Positions 45,211-54,695 of a DNA stretch of 64,000 bases are shown here, piece by piece (position 1 is the first letter of the stretch; every line of letters begins with the position of its first letter). Under the pieces are notes generated by a model, which saw nothing but the letters and a program-made list of their open reading frames with translations, was not told the DNA's origin and made no database searches. The stretch lies in the NCBI RefSeq assembly GCF_050510895.1, contig NZ_JBNINT010000001.1:2914001-2978000 (forward strand), written 5' to 3'. The stretch comes from Pannonibacter phragmitetus_B. GTDB taxonomy: Bacteria; Pseudomonadota; Alphaproteobacteria; Rhizobiales; Stappiaceae. The position numbers and the translations under genes are program-made.

Positions 45211-46572
45211 ATGATCAAGGCTCTGGCCTCCATCTCCGCCCTGCTTGCCTCGGTGGCGCTGCTGCTCGTCGGCCACGGCCTGCAGGGCACGCTTCTACCT
45301 CTTGCCGCGCAGCAGGCATCGTTTTCCGATCTCGAAATCGGCTTCATGTCATCGTTCTATTTCGTCGGCATGGTGCTGGGCTGTCTCGGCTCGCCTTACG
45401 TGATCATGCGCGCAGGCCATATTCGCGCCTTCGCTGCGCTGGTTTCGCTGATGTCCGCAGCAGTGATCCTGCATCCCGTGTTGATGGACCCCGTGTCCTG
45501 GAGCCTCATCCGGGCCATTTCCGGTTTCTGCCTCGCAGGCTTCTACATGGTGGTGGAAAGCTGGCTGAACGAGGCTGCCGACAACCGCAACCGCGGCACA
45601 ATCATGTCGGTCTATATCGTTGTCCTTTACGCTTCGATGATGGTCGGTCAGGTGTCCGTCTCAGCCACCGGCATCACAAGCTTCCTGCCCTTTGCCGTGG
45701 CTTCTGTCATGGTCAGCCTTGCGGTCATTCCGGTATCTCTGACCAACGCCAACCAGCCGGCCCCCATTACGCTGGTCCGGTTCAGGCCCGTGAGACTGTA
45801 CATCACGTCTCCCGCAGCACTTGTCGGCTGCTTCCTCGTCGGTGTCGCCGGCAGCGCGATGTGGACGCTGACGCCGCTGTATGGCTCCCAGATCGGCCTC
45901 AGCAACGATCAGGCCGCTTTCTATGCCGCGGCATACATCGGCGGCGGTGTGCTTGCGCAGTGGCCCTTTGGCCGCCTGTCGGACAGAATGGACCGCCGTA
46001 TCGTACTGGTCGGGCTTGCCATGGCGACCCTGTTGATGGCCTGCATCATCGTTCTCTTCAAGCCATCCAACCCGCTCATTGCCACCTTGATGACCATGAG
46101 CGTCGGCGCCTTTCTGCAGCCCGCCTATTCCGTCGCCGTTGCCCATGCCTATGACCATGCAGACCCGGCGGAATATGTGGAGACGTCCTCCGGCCTTTTG
46201 CTTGCCTATGGCATCGGCTCGATCCTCGGTCCCATGTCGGCATCGCTGCTGATGTATGCCATGGGCTCGGAAGGGCTCTATGCGCAGGTTGCCTTGGTGC
46301 AGGTGGTGACGATCCTGTTCGTCTCCGGCCGTTTGCTGGCACGCAAGACCCCCGCGCAGGAAGACAAGACAGACTTCGAATATGCCGCGACCGCACAGGT
46401 CGGCTCGGTCATCGCCCCCGACCCGCTGGACACCGCCGATCCGCTCATCATTCCGCCGGAAGAATTCCCGGCCTATGACACGCAGGCCTTCGACCCGGCA
46501 GAGCCCGGCGTCACGGAGGAAAATGTCCCCGGCGCCGGACAAGACCAGGACGGCCCGGATACCCATCGCTGA
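45211..46572 (+). CDS. MFS transporter, YcaD-like
   Basis: The 453-residue protein has twelve predicted helices, with a central loop near residue 190 and a soluble, acidic, Pro-rich C-terminal tail of ~65 residues. Segments such as HGLQGTLLPLAAQQASFSD, GFCLAGFYMVVESWLNEAAD (VESWL motif), NRNRGTIMSVYIVVLYASMM and GRLSDRMDRRIVLVGLAMA fit the YcaD/YbfB group of inner-membrane exporters. The substrate is unknown. It is separated from dxs by 77 bp and could be read through. Confidence 0.87.
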   Translation: MIKALASISALLASVALLLVGHGLQGTLLPLAAQQASFSDLEIGFMSSFYFVGMVLGCLGSPYVIMRAGHIRAFAALVSLMSAAVILHPVLMDPVSWSLIRAISGFCLAGFYMVVESWLNEAADNRNRGTIMSVYIVVLYASMMVGQVSVSATGITSFLPFAVASVMVSLAVIPVSLTNANQPAPITLVRFRPVRLYITSPAALVGCFLVGVAGSAMWTLTPLYGSQIGLSNDQAAFYAAAYIGGGVLAQWPFGRLSDRMDRRIVLVGLAMATLLMACIIVLFKPSNPLIATLMTMSVGAFLQPAYSVAVAHAYDHADPAEYVETSSGLLLAYGIGSILGPMSASLLMYAMGSEGLYAQVALVQVVTILFVSGRLLARKTPAQEDKTDFEYAATAQVGSVIAPDPLDTADPLIIPPEEFPAYDTQAFDPAEPGVTEENVPGAGQDQDGPDTHR

Positions 46573-46632
46573 CTTGCAAGGTGCGGCAAATTTGCGCTCG
46601 CACGGTGCACAGGAAATAGTCATAGTGCGCCC

Positions 46633-47036
46633 ATGAAGATGCCCTCGAGCCTGTTTGCAATCCTGCGCACAGAACGCACGCCATTCGTGCTGATGGCGGT
46701 GATTGCGCTCGTTTTCAGGCTCTTCCTGCTTGCTTCCCCGCCCAGGCAGCGGTGCTGGCCGGGGACGTGGATTTTGGCAGCATCTGTCTGGGCGCAAGTC
46801 AGGGTGTTGAGGCCTCTCAGCCCGGAGAAGCCCCCAAGACGCCGCATGATCCAGCAGCCTGCGTCTGCGCCACAGGCTGCCACAGCGCCATTACAGGCCC
46901 GCTGTTTGCGGAGCCCCTGAGCACACCAAACCTGCGCATTCCTGAAGTGGCCGTGCTGCCGCTGCAGGAGCAATCTCTTCCTGTCATAGAAGCCTTGCTG
47001 ACGGGCAAGGCCATCAGGGCGCCGCCTGCGATCTGA
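46633..47036 (+). pseudogene. DUF2946-type secreted or membrane protein, one frameshift
   Basis: ATG 46633 opens RTERTPFVLMAVIALVFRLF and LLASP, an N-terminal hydrophobic segment. The frame slips in the CCCC run at 46736-46739. With one C restored the protein reads AQAAVLAGDVDFGSICLGAS. A Cys/His-containing part (PAACVCATGCHSAITGPLFA) follows, ending LLTGKAIRAPPAI; about 134 residues. DUF2946 proteins often lie next to copper or cytochrome-oxidase assembly genes, as with the PCu(A)C and SCO genes that follow. A metal-related periplasmic role is inferred. Confidence 0.7.
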
Positions 47037-47108
47037 TTCCCCGCACGCATTTACCCCTGATGATCTGCGGCATGCCTGATGCTGCCGCCCCACATGACTG
47101 GAAGACAC

Positions 47109-47609
47109 ATGACCATTCTGAAGACCCTTGCCGGCGCAGCCGCCGCACTCGCCCTGCTTGCTTCCACCGCCATGGCGCATGAGTTCAAGCTCGGCGACCT
47201 CGTCATCAATCATCCGTGGACCCGCGCCACCCCGCCGAATGCGCCGGCAGCTGGCGGCTTCCTGAAGGTACACAATGGCGGCGCTGCTGATGACAAGCTG
47301 ATTTCGGCAAGCTCGCCGGCAGCAGGCCGCGTCGAACTGCATGAAATGGCCGTTGTCGACAGCATCATGAAGATGCGGGAAGTCGAAGGCGGCGTCGCGC
47401 TGCCGGCCGGTCAGGACACCGAGCTGAAGCCGGGTGGCCTGCACATCATGATGATGGAACTGAAGCAGCCTTTCACCGAAGGCGAAAGCATCCCCATGAC
47501 CCTGACCTTCGAGAAAGCAGGCAAGGTGGATGTGACGCTCAAGGTCGAGAAGATGGGCGCAAAAGGTAACGACAACGGCGGCCCGAACGGGGCAGCCCAC
47601 AGCCACTGA
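47109..47609 (+). CDS. Periplasmic copper chaperone PCu(A)C
   Basis: ATG 47109 gives 166 residues with signal peptide MTILKTLAGAAAALALLAST (cleavage near AMA-HE). The copper motif is spread as VELHEMAVVDSIMKMREVEG and GGLHIMMMELKQPFTEGESI, i.e. H-x-M...M...H-x-M. The chaperone delivers Cu(I) to the CuA site of cytochrome oxidase. A His-containing tail (AAHSH) may add binding. It is cotranscribed with the SCO gene 8 bp downstream. Confidence 0.93.
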   Translation: MTILKTLAGAAAALALLASTAMAHEFKLGDLVINHPWTRATPPNAPAAGGFLKVHNGGAADDKLISASSPAAGRVELHEMAVVDSIMKMREVEGGVALPAGQDTELKPGGLHIMMMELKQPFTEGESIPMTLTFEKAGKVDVTLKVEKMGAKGNDNGGPNGAAHSH

Positions 47610-47617
47610 GAGGGAAC

Positions 47618-48235
47618 ATGTCTTCTCTGAAATTCATCCGCTACGGCGCATGGGCGGCAGTTGCCGCCCTCGCCATCGGCGCAGGATATGTCACCGTCGC
47701 GCAAATGCAGAACGGCGGCGGGACGGCCCAGACCGCTTCCGTTGCCAGCATCGGCGGCCCCTTCACGCTCGTGCGCGGCGACGGCACGACCGTGACCGAC
47801 AAGGACTTTGCGGGCAAGCCGCTGGCGATCTTCTTCGGTTTCACCTTCTGCCCGGATGTCTGCCCCACCACCTTGTCCGATCTGCAGGGCTGGATCGAGC
47901 AGCTTGGACCGGACGCGGACAAGATGAGCTATGCCTTCGTGTCGGTTGACCCGGAGCGTGACACCCCGCAGGTCATCGGCGACTATGTTGCGGCCTTCGA
48001 CCCGCGCATCACGCCGCTGACCGGCTCACGCGAGCAGATCGACGAAATGATCAAGGCCTACCGCGTCTATGCCAAGAAAGTTCCGCTGGACGGCGGCGGC
48101 TATACGATGGATCATTCGGCCATGATCTACCTTATGGATGGCAGCAACCGCTTCGTCGGCACCATCGCTTATGAGGAAGATCCGGCAACTGCCTTGCAGA
48201 AGCTGAAGAACCTGATCGCGCGCAACGGGGCCTGA
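47618..48235 (+). CDS. SCO1/SenC family cytochrome oxidase assembly protein
   Basis: The 205-residue protein has an N-terminal membrane anchor (residues ~8-28) and a periplasmic thioredoxin fold. It carries the copper-binding FTFCPDVCPTTLSDLQ, then SVDPERDTPQVIGDYVAAFD and the His ligand in YTMDHSAMIYLMD. With PCu(A)C it assembles the CuA centre. The two genes form an operon, and the 45-residue membrane protein follows 43 bp later. Confidence 0.94.
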   Translation: MSSLKFIRYGAWAAVAALAIGAGYVTVAQMQNGGGTAQTASVASIGGPFTLVRGDGTTVTDKDFAGKPLAIFFGFTFCPDVCPTTLSDLQGWIEQLGPDADKMSYAFVSVDPERDTPQVIGDYVAAFDPRITPLTGSREQIDEMIKAYRVYAKKVPLDGGGYTMDHSAMIYLMDGSNRFVGTIAYEEDPATALQKLKNLIARNGA

Positions 48236-48278
48236 CAGCGGGTCCCTGCGGCGGCAAGGGAAACAGGAGCCATTGGAC

Positions 48279-48416
48279 GTGGTACCGGTGCGTTGGATAG
48301 CGGCAGGCGGGCTGACGGGCGGGGCGCTGATTGCGCTGGCCGCTTTCGGCTGGCTGCGCTATGGCGAGCAGCTCTATTTCGATGTTCTGGTAGCTGGCCT
48401 CGCCGGCTGCCTCTGA
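48279..48416 (+). CDS. Small single-span membrane protein, 45 residues
   Basis: GTG 48279 follows GGAG by 9 bp (a TTG at 48273 is in frame). The product has one hydrophobic helix (IAAGGLTGGALIALAAFGWL), then RYGEQLYFDVLVAGLAGCL and TGA at 48414. It fits between the SCO and tlyA genes without overlap. It is too short for routine gene calling. The function is unknown; an accessory role near oxidase assembly is only a guess from position. Confidence 0.6.
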   Translation: MVPVRWIAAGGLTGGALIALAAFGWLRYGEQLYFDVLVAGLAGCL

Positions 48417-48450
48417 ACCATCGGCCCTCAACGCTCCGGAACCGTTTCTC

Positions 48451-49194
48451 ATGTCCACCCGCCAGCGCCTTGACCAGTGCCTTGCAGACCTCGGCCTTGC
48501 GCCCAGCCGTGCCCGTGCCCGGGATGCCATTCTGCGCGGCACCGTCAGCGTGGACGGTGTGGTCATCACCAAGCCGGGGCAGCTTGTCGCTTCCACCCAG
48601 AAGATCACCCTGGCCGACCCGGCACAAAACTACGTTTCCCGTGCCGCGCTGAAACTTCTCGCGGCGCTGGAGGCTTTCCCCGTTGATCCGGCGGGCAAGA
48701 CCTGCCTCGACGTCGGCGCCTCGACCGGCGGCTTCACGCAGGTGCTGCTGGAGCGCGGCGCGGCACGTGTCCACGCCATTGATGTGGGCCACGGCCAACT
48801 GCATGAGCGCATTGCTTCCAATCCGAAGGTCAACCGCCGCGACGGGCTCAATGCCCGCGACCTGACGCTTGCGGACCTTGAGGGCGGCGCACCGCATCTG
48901 ATCGTCTCGGACGTCAGCTTCATTTCCCTGAAACTCGCCCTGCCCCCGGCGCTGGAACTTGCAGCGCCCGGCGCTGAAGCCATTCTTCTGGTCAAGCCAC
49001 AGTTCGAGGTGGGCCGCCAGGGCATAGGCAAGGGTGGTCTGGTGCAGCCGGATCTGGTGGAGCCTTGCGCCGAAGAGCTGCGTCTCTGGCTGGATGCCCA
49101 GCCCGGCTGGACAGCCTGCGGCCTCATCCCCTCCCCAGTCACAGGTGGCGACGGCAACCGCGAATTCCTGCTCTACGGCCGCAAGGACGGCTAA
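48451..49194 (+). CDS. tlyA: TlyA family rRNA methyltransferase (putative hemolysin)
   Basis: The 247-residue protein combines an N-terminal S4 RNA-binding domain (QRLDQCLADLGLAPSRARAR, DAILRGTVSVDGVVITKPG) with an FtsJ-like methyltransferase domain (CLDVGASTGGFTQVLLERGA, HAIDVGHGQLHERI, LIVSDVSFISLKLALPPAL, LLVKPQFEVGR). TlyA 2'-O-methylates ribosomal RNA; the older name hemolysin is not a proven function. It is followed by an RlmD-type methyltransferase gene. Confidence 0.93.
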   Translation: MSTRQRLDQCLADLGLAPSRARARDAILRGTVSVDGVVITKPGQLVASTQKITLADPAQNYVSRAALKLLAALEAFPVDPAGKTCLDVGASTGGFTQVLLERGAARVHAIDVGHGQLHERIASNPKVNRRDGLNARDLTLADLEGGAPHLIVSDVSFISLKLALPPALELAAPGAEAILLVKPQFEVGRQGIGKGGLVQPDLVEPCAEELRLWLDAQPGWTACGLIPSPVTGGDGNREFLLYGRKDG

Positions 49195-49314
49195 GCAAAT
49201 TCAAGGCGTGATGCGTCAGCATCTGAAAGCCTTGGCATAGGGAAGGCGAGTGTCTTGCATAAACCCCGCAATTCCGCGCTTGCGGTTGGCGGCGGGGCGG
49301 GGTATCGCACGGCG

Positions 49315-50552
49315 ATGACGGACGCGACAATCGACATCACCATCACCGCCCTCGGCCACCTGGGCGACGGGCTGGCTTCTGGCCCGAAAGGCCCCTCTTC
49401 ATTCCCGGCGGACTGCCGGGCGATATCCTGCGTGTAAAGGCGCAAGGAGACCGGGCCACCCTCCTCGAAATTCTCACCCCGAGCCCTGCCCGCGTGGAGC
49501 CTTCCTGCCGCCATTTCGAGGCCTGTGGCGGCTGCTCGCTGCAGCATATGGCCGAGCCTGACTATCTCGCATTCAAGCGGGATCAGGTGGTCCGCGCGCT
49601 GGAGGACAGGGGCATCGAAGTGCCGGTGGATGAGGTCTTCCCCAGCACCCCCGGCTCCCGCCGCCGCGCCGTGCTGACGGCTGTTCGCGCCGGTCACAAG
49701 CTGCTGCTCGGCTATCACGAGCGCGCCAGCAACCGGATGGTGGACATTACCGAATGCCCGGTGCTGGACGCGAAGATCGTGGCCGCCGTGCCGGGCCTAA
49801 AGCGCCTTGCCGAAGTGCTGATGCCGCGCAAGGGCGAACTGCGGCTCACGGTTCTGGCAACATCGGCCGGCCTTGATGTGGCGCTGGCCAATGCGGCGCC
49901 CGGCATTGAGAAGAAACTGGTGCAGCTTTCCGGCCTGACGGCGGATCTCGGTCTTGCGCGCCTTTCCGTCGATGGCGAGATCATTCTGGAAGCGCGCGCG
50001 CCGGCCCTACTTATGGGCAAGGTGGCCGCCGTGCCACCACCGGGAGGCTTCACGCAGGCAACGGCAGATGCCGAAGCGCATCTGGCAGATCTGGTTCTGG
50101 CCGCCCTTGGCAAGTCGAAGAAGGCGGCTGACCTGTTTGCCGGCATTGGCACCTTCACCTTCCGTATGGCCGAAACCATGTCCGTGCATGCGGTGGAAGG
50201 CGAGGCCGCTGCCGTTGCAGCACTGGACCGCGCATCGCGCCAGCCTGCCGGCCTCAGGCAGATCACCTTTGAGCGGCGCGACCTGTTCCGCCGCCCGCTG
50301 ATGGCAGCTGAGCTTTCAGGTTTTGATGCCGTCACCTTTGACCCGCCGCGTACGGGCGCACAGGCGCAGGCCGAACAGCTTGCCCTTTCCAAGGTGAAGC
50401 GCATTGCGGCTGTCTCCTGCAATCCGGCGACGCTCGCCCGCGATCTGCGCATCCTGATCGACGGCGGTTTCAAGGTCACTCGCGTCACGCCGGTGGACCA
50501 GTTCCTCTACTCTCCGCATGTGGAAGTAGTGGCGGCGCTGGAACGGGCGTAA
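49315..50552 (+). pseudogene. RlmD/RumA-family 23S rRNA (uracil-5)-methyltransferase, one frameshift
   Basis: ATG 49315 starts a TRAM domain (IDITITALGHLGDGLASGPK) that breaks in the CCCC run at 49397-49400. One base restored continues FIPGGLPGDILRVKAQGDRA. The iron-sulfur cysteines CRHFEACGGC and ECPVLD follow, then the SAM-binding KAADLFAGIGTFTFRMAETM, VTFDPPRTGAQAQAEQLALS and the catalytic SCNPATLARDLRILIDGGF. About 412 residues. The enzyme forms m5U in 23S rRNA. It follows tlyA by 120 bp and ends at a hairpin. Confidence 0.9.
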
Positions 50553-50563
50553 CGGAAAGACAG

Positions 50564-50593
50564 CGCCGCAGCGGCTTGCACCCGGCTGCGGCG
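50564..50593 (+). terminator. Hairpin after the rRNA methyltransferase gene
   Basis: A perfect 9-bp stem CGCCGCAGC/GCTGCGGCG has a 12-nt loop. There is no T-run. Confidence 0.5.
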
Positions 50594-50724
50594 TCTGATC
50601 ACGGGCGTTCACGTTTCCGTGCGGACGAGCAACAATCCTCGAACTTGCATCGGCGCGCATTAGTGTACCAGCTGGTGAATGACACTGCCCGGGGGCGGGC
50701 GCATCATCCGGCGAGGAGCACACG

Positions 50725-51630
50725 ATGAACGACACGACGCCCGTACAGCGCAAGACCGCGCGGGATTTTCCGCAGGAACTGCTCGACCTTTACGACTTCT
50801 ATGCCCACGGCAAGATCACCAAGCGTGACTTTCTCGACAAGGCCGCCAAGTTTACGGTCGCCGGCATCACTGCAGCCATGCTGCTGGATCAGCTGGCTCC
50901 CAACTATGCCTTCGCCCAGCAGGTGGCGCCTGATGATGCAGGGATCGAGGCAGAACGGATCACCTACGATTCACCCAATGGCAATGGCAAGGTAAACGGC
51001 TATCTGGTGAAGCCAGCCGGAGCGCCGGCGAAGCTGCCGGCCGTTCTCGTCATTCACGAGAACCGCGGCCTCAACCCCTATATCGAGGATGTGGCACGGC
51101 GCATGGCAAAGGCCGGATTCATGGCGCTGGCGCCGGACGGGCTCACCTCGGTCGGCGGCTATCCGGGCAATGACGACAAGGGCCGGGAGCTGCAGCAGAC
51201 GGTAGACCCGGCGAAGCTGATGAATGACTTCTTCGCCGGTTTCGAGCATCTGCTGGCCCGCGAAGACAGCACTGGCAGGGTGGGCGCGGTCGGCTTCTGC
51301 TACGGCGGCGGGGTGGTCAATGCGATCGCCGTTGCCTATCCGGAGCTTTCGGCAGGTGTCCCGTTCTATGGCCGTCAGGCGCCGCTGGACGGCGTTCCGG
51401 CCATCAAGGCACCACTGCTGCTGCAATATGCGGAGCTGGATGAGCGCATCAATGCGGGCTGGCCAGCTTACGAGGAAGCGTTGAAGGCCAATGACAAGAC
51501 CTATACGGCCTATATCTATCCCGGCGTGAACCACGGCTTCCACAACGACACCACGCCCCGCTACGACGAGGCTGCGGCAAAGCTTGCGGAAGAGCGGACC
51601 ATCGCCTTCTTCAAGCAGCATCTAGGCTGA
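50725..51630 (+). CDS. Dienelactone hydrolase family protein with N-terminal leader
   Basis: The 301-residue protein shows the DLH fold: VNGYLVKPAGAPAKLPAVLV, IHENRGLNPYIEDVARRMAK, GAVGFCYGGGVVNAIAVAYP with the Cys nucleophile, LLLQYAELDERINAGWPA and YPGVNHGFHNDTTPRY with the His. Residues ~30-65 (KITKRDFLDKAAKFTVAGITAAMLLDQ...) form a twin-arginine-like or hydrophobic leader seen in periplasmic DLH proteins. It has KR rather than RR, so export is uncertain. The substrate is unknown. Confidence 0.87.
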   Translation: MNDTTPVQRKTARDFPQELLDLYDFYAHGKITKRDFLDKAAKFTVAGITAAMLLDQLAPNYAFAQQVAPDDAGIEAERITYDSPNGNGKVNGYLVKPAGAPAKLPAVLVIHENRGLNPYIEDVARRMAKAGFMALAPDGLTSVGGYPGNDDKGRELQQTVDPAKLMNDFFAGFEHLLAREDSTGRVGAVGFCYGGGVVNAIAVAYPELSAGVPFYGRQAPLDGVPAIKAPLLLQYAELDERINAGWPAYEEALKANDKTYTAYIYPGVNHGFHNDTTPRYDEAAAKLAEERTIAFFKQHLG

Positions 51631-51687
51631 CCAGCACAGGTCTTCAGAGAAGGGCGCCAGTCTTTCAACGCTAGCGCCCATATCGCA

Positions 51688-52532
51688 TCACGCCCGGCGG
51701 GCAAGCACCAGATGGCCGGGGACCGGCTCACCTTCCTCAAGGCGCACGGTGATCGGGTCCATCGCCAGAATGGCAAAACCGTGCGCTTCAAGCACGCGGG
51801 TGAGATAGCCCTGCGAATGGGCATAGCGGCGCTTCGGGCCGACGAGATAGTCCCTGCCCCCCAGCGCTTCATCCGGCAGCGTCTCAGTGGAGAAGCCGAA
51901 AACACCGCCCGGATTCAGCCGGTCTGCGGCAGCAGCCACGATCCGCTCAATCTTGCCAAGATAAGGCAGGACATCCGTCGCCGCGATCAGGTCATAGACC
52001 GGACGCTGGCCATCGTCGTCCTCGAACTCTTCCAGAAAGGCGACCGCCTCGCCGACGTAAAGGTCTGTGTAAACCTCACGGTCAAAGGCGATCTCGACGA
52101 TCTTTTCGGACAGATCGACGCCGGTCATCGCCTCGCAGACATCGCCAAGTGCCTCACCGGTCAGGCCAGTGCCGCAGCCAAGATCCAGCGCCGTCTGGAA
52201 AGGCCCGGGCGCATGGATACGCAGCTGCTCGCGCAGCAAAGCGGTACGCAATAACCCAGTTGATCGACGAGAATGGCCTCGAACACATCTGCGTGCTGGT
52301 CAAAAAGCGTCGCCACATAGGCTTCCGGCATGGCATCGGGTGCTGCATCGCGGCCCATGGCGGCAAGGCGAACGCTGGCGCCGCAATGGTCCGCCGGATC
52401 GATGGTCAGAGCTTCCCGGTAGGCCGCTTCCGCGCCATCCAGATCTCCGGCCTTTTCCAGATCAAGGCCCCTGTTATAGACCTCGGCCAGCGCTTCCTCG
52501 TCAAAGGACGCGGTCTCTTCTTCTTCGGCCAT
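51688..52532 (-). pseudogene. TPR-containing SAM-dependent methyltransferase, one frameshift
   Basis: ATG 52532 opens with an acidic stretch and one tetratricopeptide unit (YNRGLDLEKAGDLDGAEAAY, REALTIDPADH). A linker (EAYVATLFDQHADVFEAILV) leads to a break in the CCC run at 52255-52257. One base restored joins LGLLRTALLREQLRIHAPGP and the Rossmann domain: ALDLGCGTGLTGEALGDVCE, MTGVDLSEKIVEIA and YDLIAATDVLPYLG. The TPR-methyltransferase fusion resembles alphaproteobacterial proteins of unknown substrate. About 281 residues. Confidence 0.8.
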
Positions 52533-52604
52533 GGTCAGCCCTTTCCTGCATGCGGTATTCCTGTTCGCCTCTTACCGCTCTCCGCCAGAAAAGGACAGGC
52601 GCAA

Positions 52605-53756
52605 TCACGGCGTGCGGGACCGGATCAGAGATCCGTCAACAGGCGGCTCCAGCTTTCCGAGGCAAAGCCGCCCGCATAAAGATCCCCCGGCGTGCAGCGT
52701 CATTGACAGTCGAAAAGCGGCTGCCAATGCAAAAGAAGCCGCGTGGAAAAAGGTGATCCAGCGCTGTGATAGAAGCGCCCGCATCAGAAACGGCTGGGCC
52801 ATGCCTTCGGCCATAACAAGGCCTTCAGCATCGAACGCGGCCAGCATGGACGTGACTGCGTCAAGCTCCCGTCCCTCGTCTGTCAGCAGATGTAAGACCG
52901 TTGCCTTGCGCCCGTCAGAGTACCAGGCCATTGCAGCGAATACGCCATCCGGATCGCGCATGCGGCCAAAGTGCAAGGTTCCAAGTGCGTGGTTCCGTGC
53001 GGCTAGATCTGTCAGCCAGGAGAACTCCTCTTCCGGCCACAAGGGATGAACGGGAAAGCGGGCGAGCAAGGGCCTTGCGGAGTTGAGGAACTCCGCTGCA
53101 CTCGTCTTTTCGACAGTACATTCACTCTGCAGTTCCGGGACAAGAGCGGGCTTCAGCCGGCGGGCAAGAGCATCAATCGCCCCACAAGGCAGCAACGCCA
53201 GCAGGAGGCGCAGCCGCGGCAGCCTCTGCCCCCAGATCTCCCGGGTCGCTGAAGCGGGACGCAAGACACGCCGCCAGTCAAGGCTCTGGGTTGTCAGGAC
53301 CTGGCCGCCGACAGCGGTCCAATGCTTGGCACTCAAGGAAGAGGCACTGTCTGACAGAAGAAAGTCCTGCCTCTTGGCCCTCAAGGCGCCTGAAATCCGG
53401 GCAGCACCGGACAACCCTCCCCGCCCTTCAGACATAAAGGAACAAAGCAGCCGAGCCGTCACACGCTCGCCCTCGACATTGAAAGTCATGGGAACGCTCA
53501 AGACAGCGGCCGTGATGCCCGTAGAGGGATCGTCATGAACGAGACTGCCGTATGCTTCGCTGTAGGCAGGGCTGCCAAAGAGCAACTCGGCAAGATAGGC
53601 TTCCAGCGCGGCCGCATCCTTGACCCCGGAGGGCCGGAACACGCGGCCGAAGAGCCCTGCGACCACCGGAAGATCATCCTGGCGCATCGGGCGGACCATG
53701 CGTGCAGTCTTCGGTTCCGGCACGTCAGCCGAATGATCATCCAACGCGGCCCGCAT
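52605..53756 (-). CDS. GNAT-fold N-acetyltransferase-like protein, probable C-terminal frameshift
   Basis: ATG 53756 gives 383 residues. The N-terminal half reads RMVRPMRQDDLPVVAGLFGR, EAYGSLVHDDPSTGITAAVL, VTARLLCSFMSEGRGG, a GNAT-like core; the C-terminal half repeats a similar fold (FGRMRDPDGVFAAMAWYSDG). A frame change in the C5 run at 52684-52688 would replace the last residues with DLYAGGFASESWSRLLTDL and a stop at 52625, which looks more natural. The shift needs one base removed or two added, unlike most others. Acceptor unknown. Confidence 0.65.
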   Translation of the reverse strand: MRAALDDHSADVPEPKTARMVRPMRQDDLPVVAGLFGRVFRPSGVKDAAALEAYLAELLFGSPAYSEAYGSLVHDDPSTGITAAVLSVPMTFNVEGERVTARLLCSFMSEGRGGLSGAARISGALRAKRQDFLLSDSASSLSAKHWTAVGGQVLTTQSLDWRRVLRPASATREIWGQRLPRLRLLLALLPCGAIDALARRLKPALVPELQSECTVEKTSAAEFLNSARPLLARFPVHPLWPEEEFSWLTDLAARNHALGTLHFGRMRDPDGVFAAMAWYSDGRKATVLHLLTDEGRELDAVTSMLAAFDAEGLVMAEGMAQPFLMRALLSQRWITFFHAASFALAAAFRLSMTLHAGGSLCGRLCLGKLEPPVDGSLIRSRTP

Positions 53757-53842
53757 GCTGCCCCTTCCGTCCTTGGTGCCCAAGGACTAACGCGAAGGCA
53801 TTTACATTTTCGTTTAGCAATCCGAAGAAAGCGGCAGTTTTC

Positions 53843-54610
53843 CTAGAAAAGATCAAGCTGACCGGAGCTGCCACCGTCTTCCTGCGCCTTTCTGCGGGCG
53901 GGCCGGGTTTTCGGAGCCTTTTCAGATCCAGCTTCAGGGGCAGTCTCTGGCGCAAGCTCGGTCAATCCCGGATCATCCTGCGCGGCACTGTTGACACGGG
54001 ACGAGACCGGGATGAACTCCAGATAGTCATCCGCCACCGGGCGCAACAGGCGGCGGGCTTCCTCTGCCCTCACGCGCCCCGTATCCAGCCAAGTCTCGAA
54101 ATCCTGTTCGAAAAGAATAGCCGGCATACGGTCATGTACGGCTTGCATCGCCCGGTTGGCGGGCACGGTCAGCAAGGCACCCGTATCAATTTCTCCGCCC
54201 GATGGATCGGACCACGTATCCCAAAGCCCGGCCACCGCCATCAGTCCGCCACCTCTCGGGCGGATGAAAAAGGGCTGTTTCTGCCCGCCTGTCCGCCGCC
54301 ATTCGTAAAAGCCATCCATTGGCACAAGGCAGCGGTGGTGGCGCATGGCCGCCCGGAAAGAAGGCTTCTCCGCCGCGGTCTCTGCCCTTGCGTTGACCAG
54401 GAGGGTGAAGCTGGCCGGGTCTTTTACCCAACCGGGAATCAGCCCCCATCGCACTAGCGAAAAGCGCCGCTGCCCATGCTCATACCGGACGGTAGCCACG
54501 GGTTGGGTGGGCGAAATGTTGTAGCGCGGCGGAAACTCCGGCCTGTCCCGGTAACCGAAGAGTTGCGCGACCGCATCCGGGGGTGACGTCAACGTGAAGC
54601 GTCCGCACAT
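53843..54610 (-). CDS. SRAP-domain protein (HMCES/YedK type) with C-terminal QLDLF motif
   Basis: The 255-residue protein begins MCGRFTLTSPPDAVAQLFGY, exposing the catalytic Cys2 that crosslinks abasic sites in single-stranded DNA. Other SRAP residues are PRYNISPTQPVATVR, LVRWGLIPGWVKD, LVNARAETAAEKPSFRAAMR, CLVPMDGFYEWRRT with the acidic residue, LLTVPANRAMQAVHDRMPAIL (active-site His). A charged, Pro/Ala-rich tail of ~40 residues ends in SGQLDLF. QL[SD]LF is the consensus for binding the DNA polymerase III beta clamp, so recruitment to the replisome is inferred. Confidence 0.93.
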   Translation of the reverse strand: MCGRFTLTSPPDAVAQLFGYRDRPEFPPRYNISPTQPVATVRYEHGQRRFSLVRWGLIPGWVKDPASFTLLVNARAETAAEKPSFRAAMRHHRCLVPMDGFYEWRRTGGQKQPFFIRPRGGGLMAVAGLWDTWSDPSGGEIDTGALLTVPANRAMQAVHDRMPAILFEQDFETWLDTGRVRAEEARRLLRPVADDYLEFIPVSSRVNSAAQDDPGLTELAPETAPEAGSEKAPKTRPARRKAQEDGGSSGQLDLF

Positions 54611-54695
54611 GAAAATCCTTACATTGATCTGATTAGTTCTTTGGCAACAAAGGCAGGTTAGGTTCGGGAGAAGTAGAGTTCAACCGGGGGATGGC

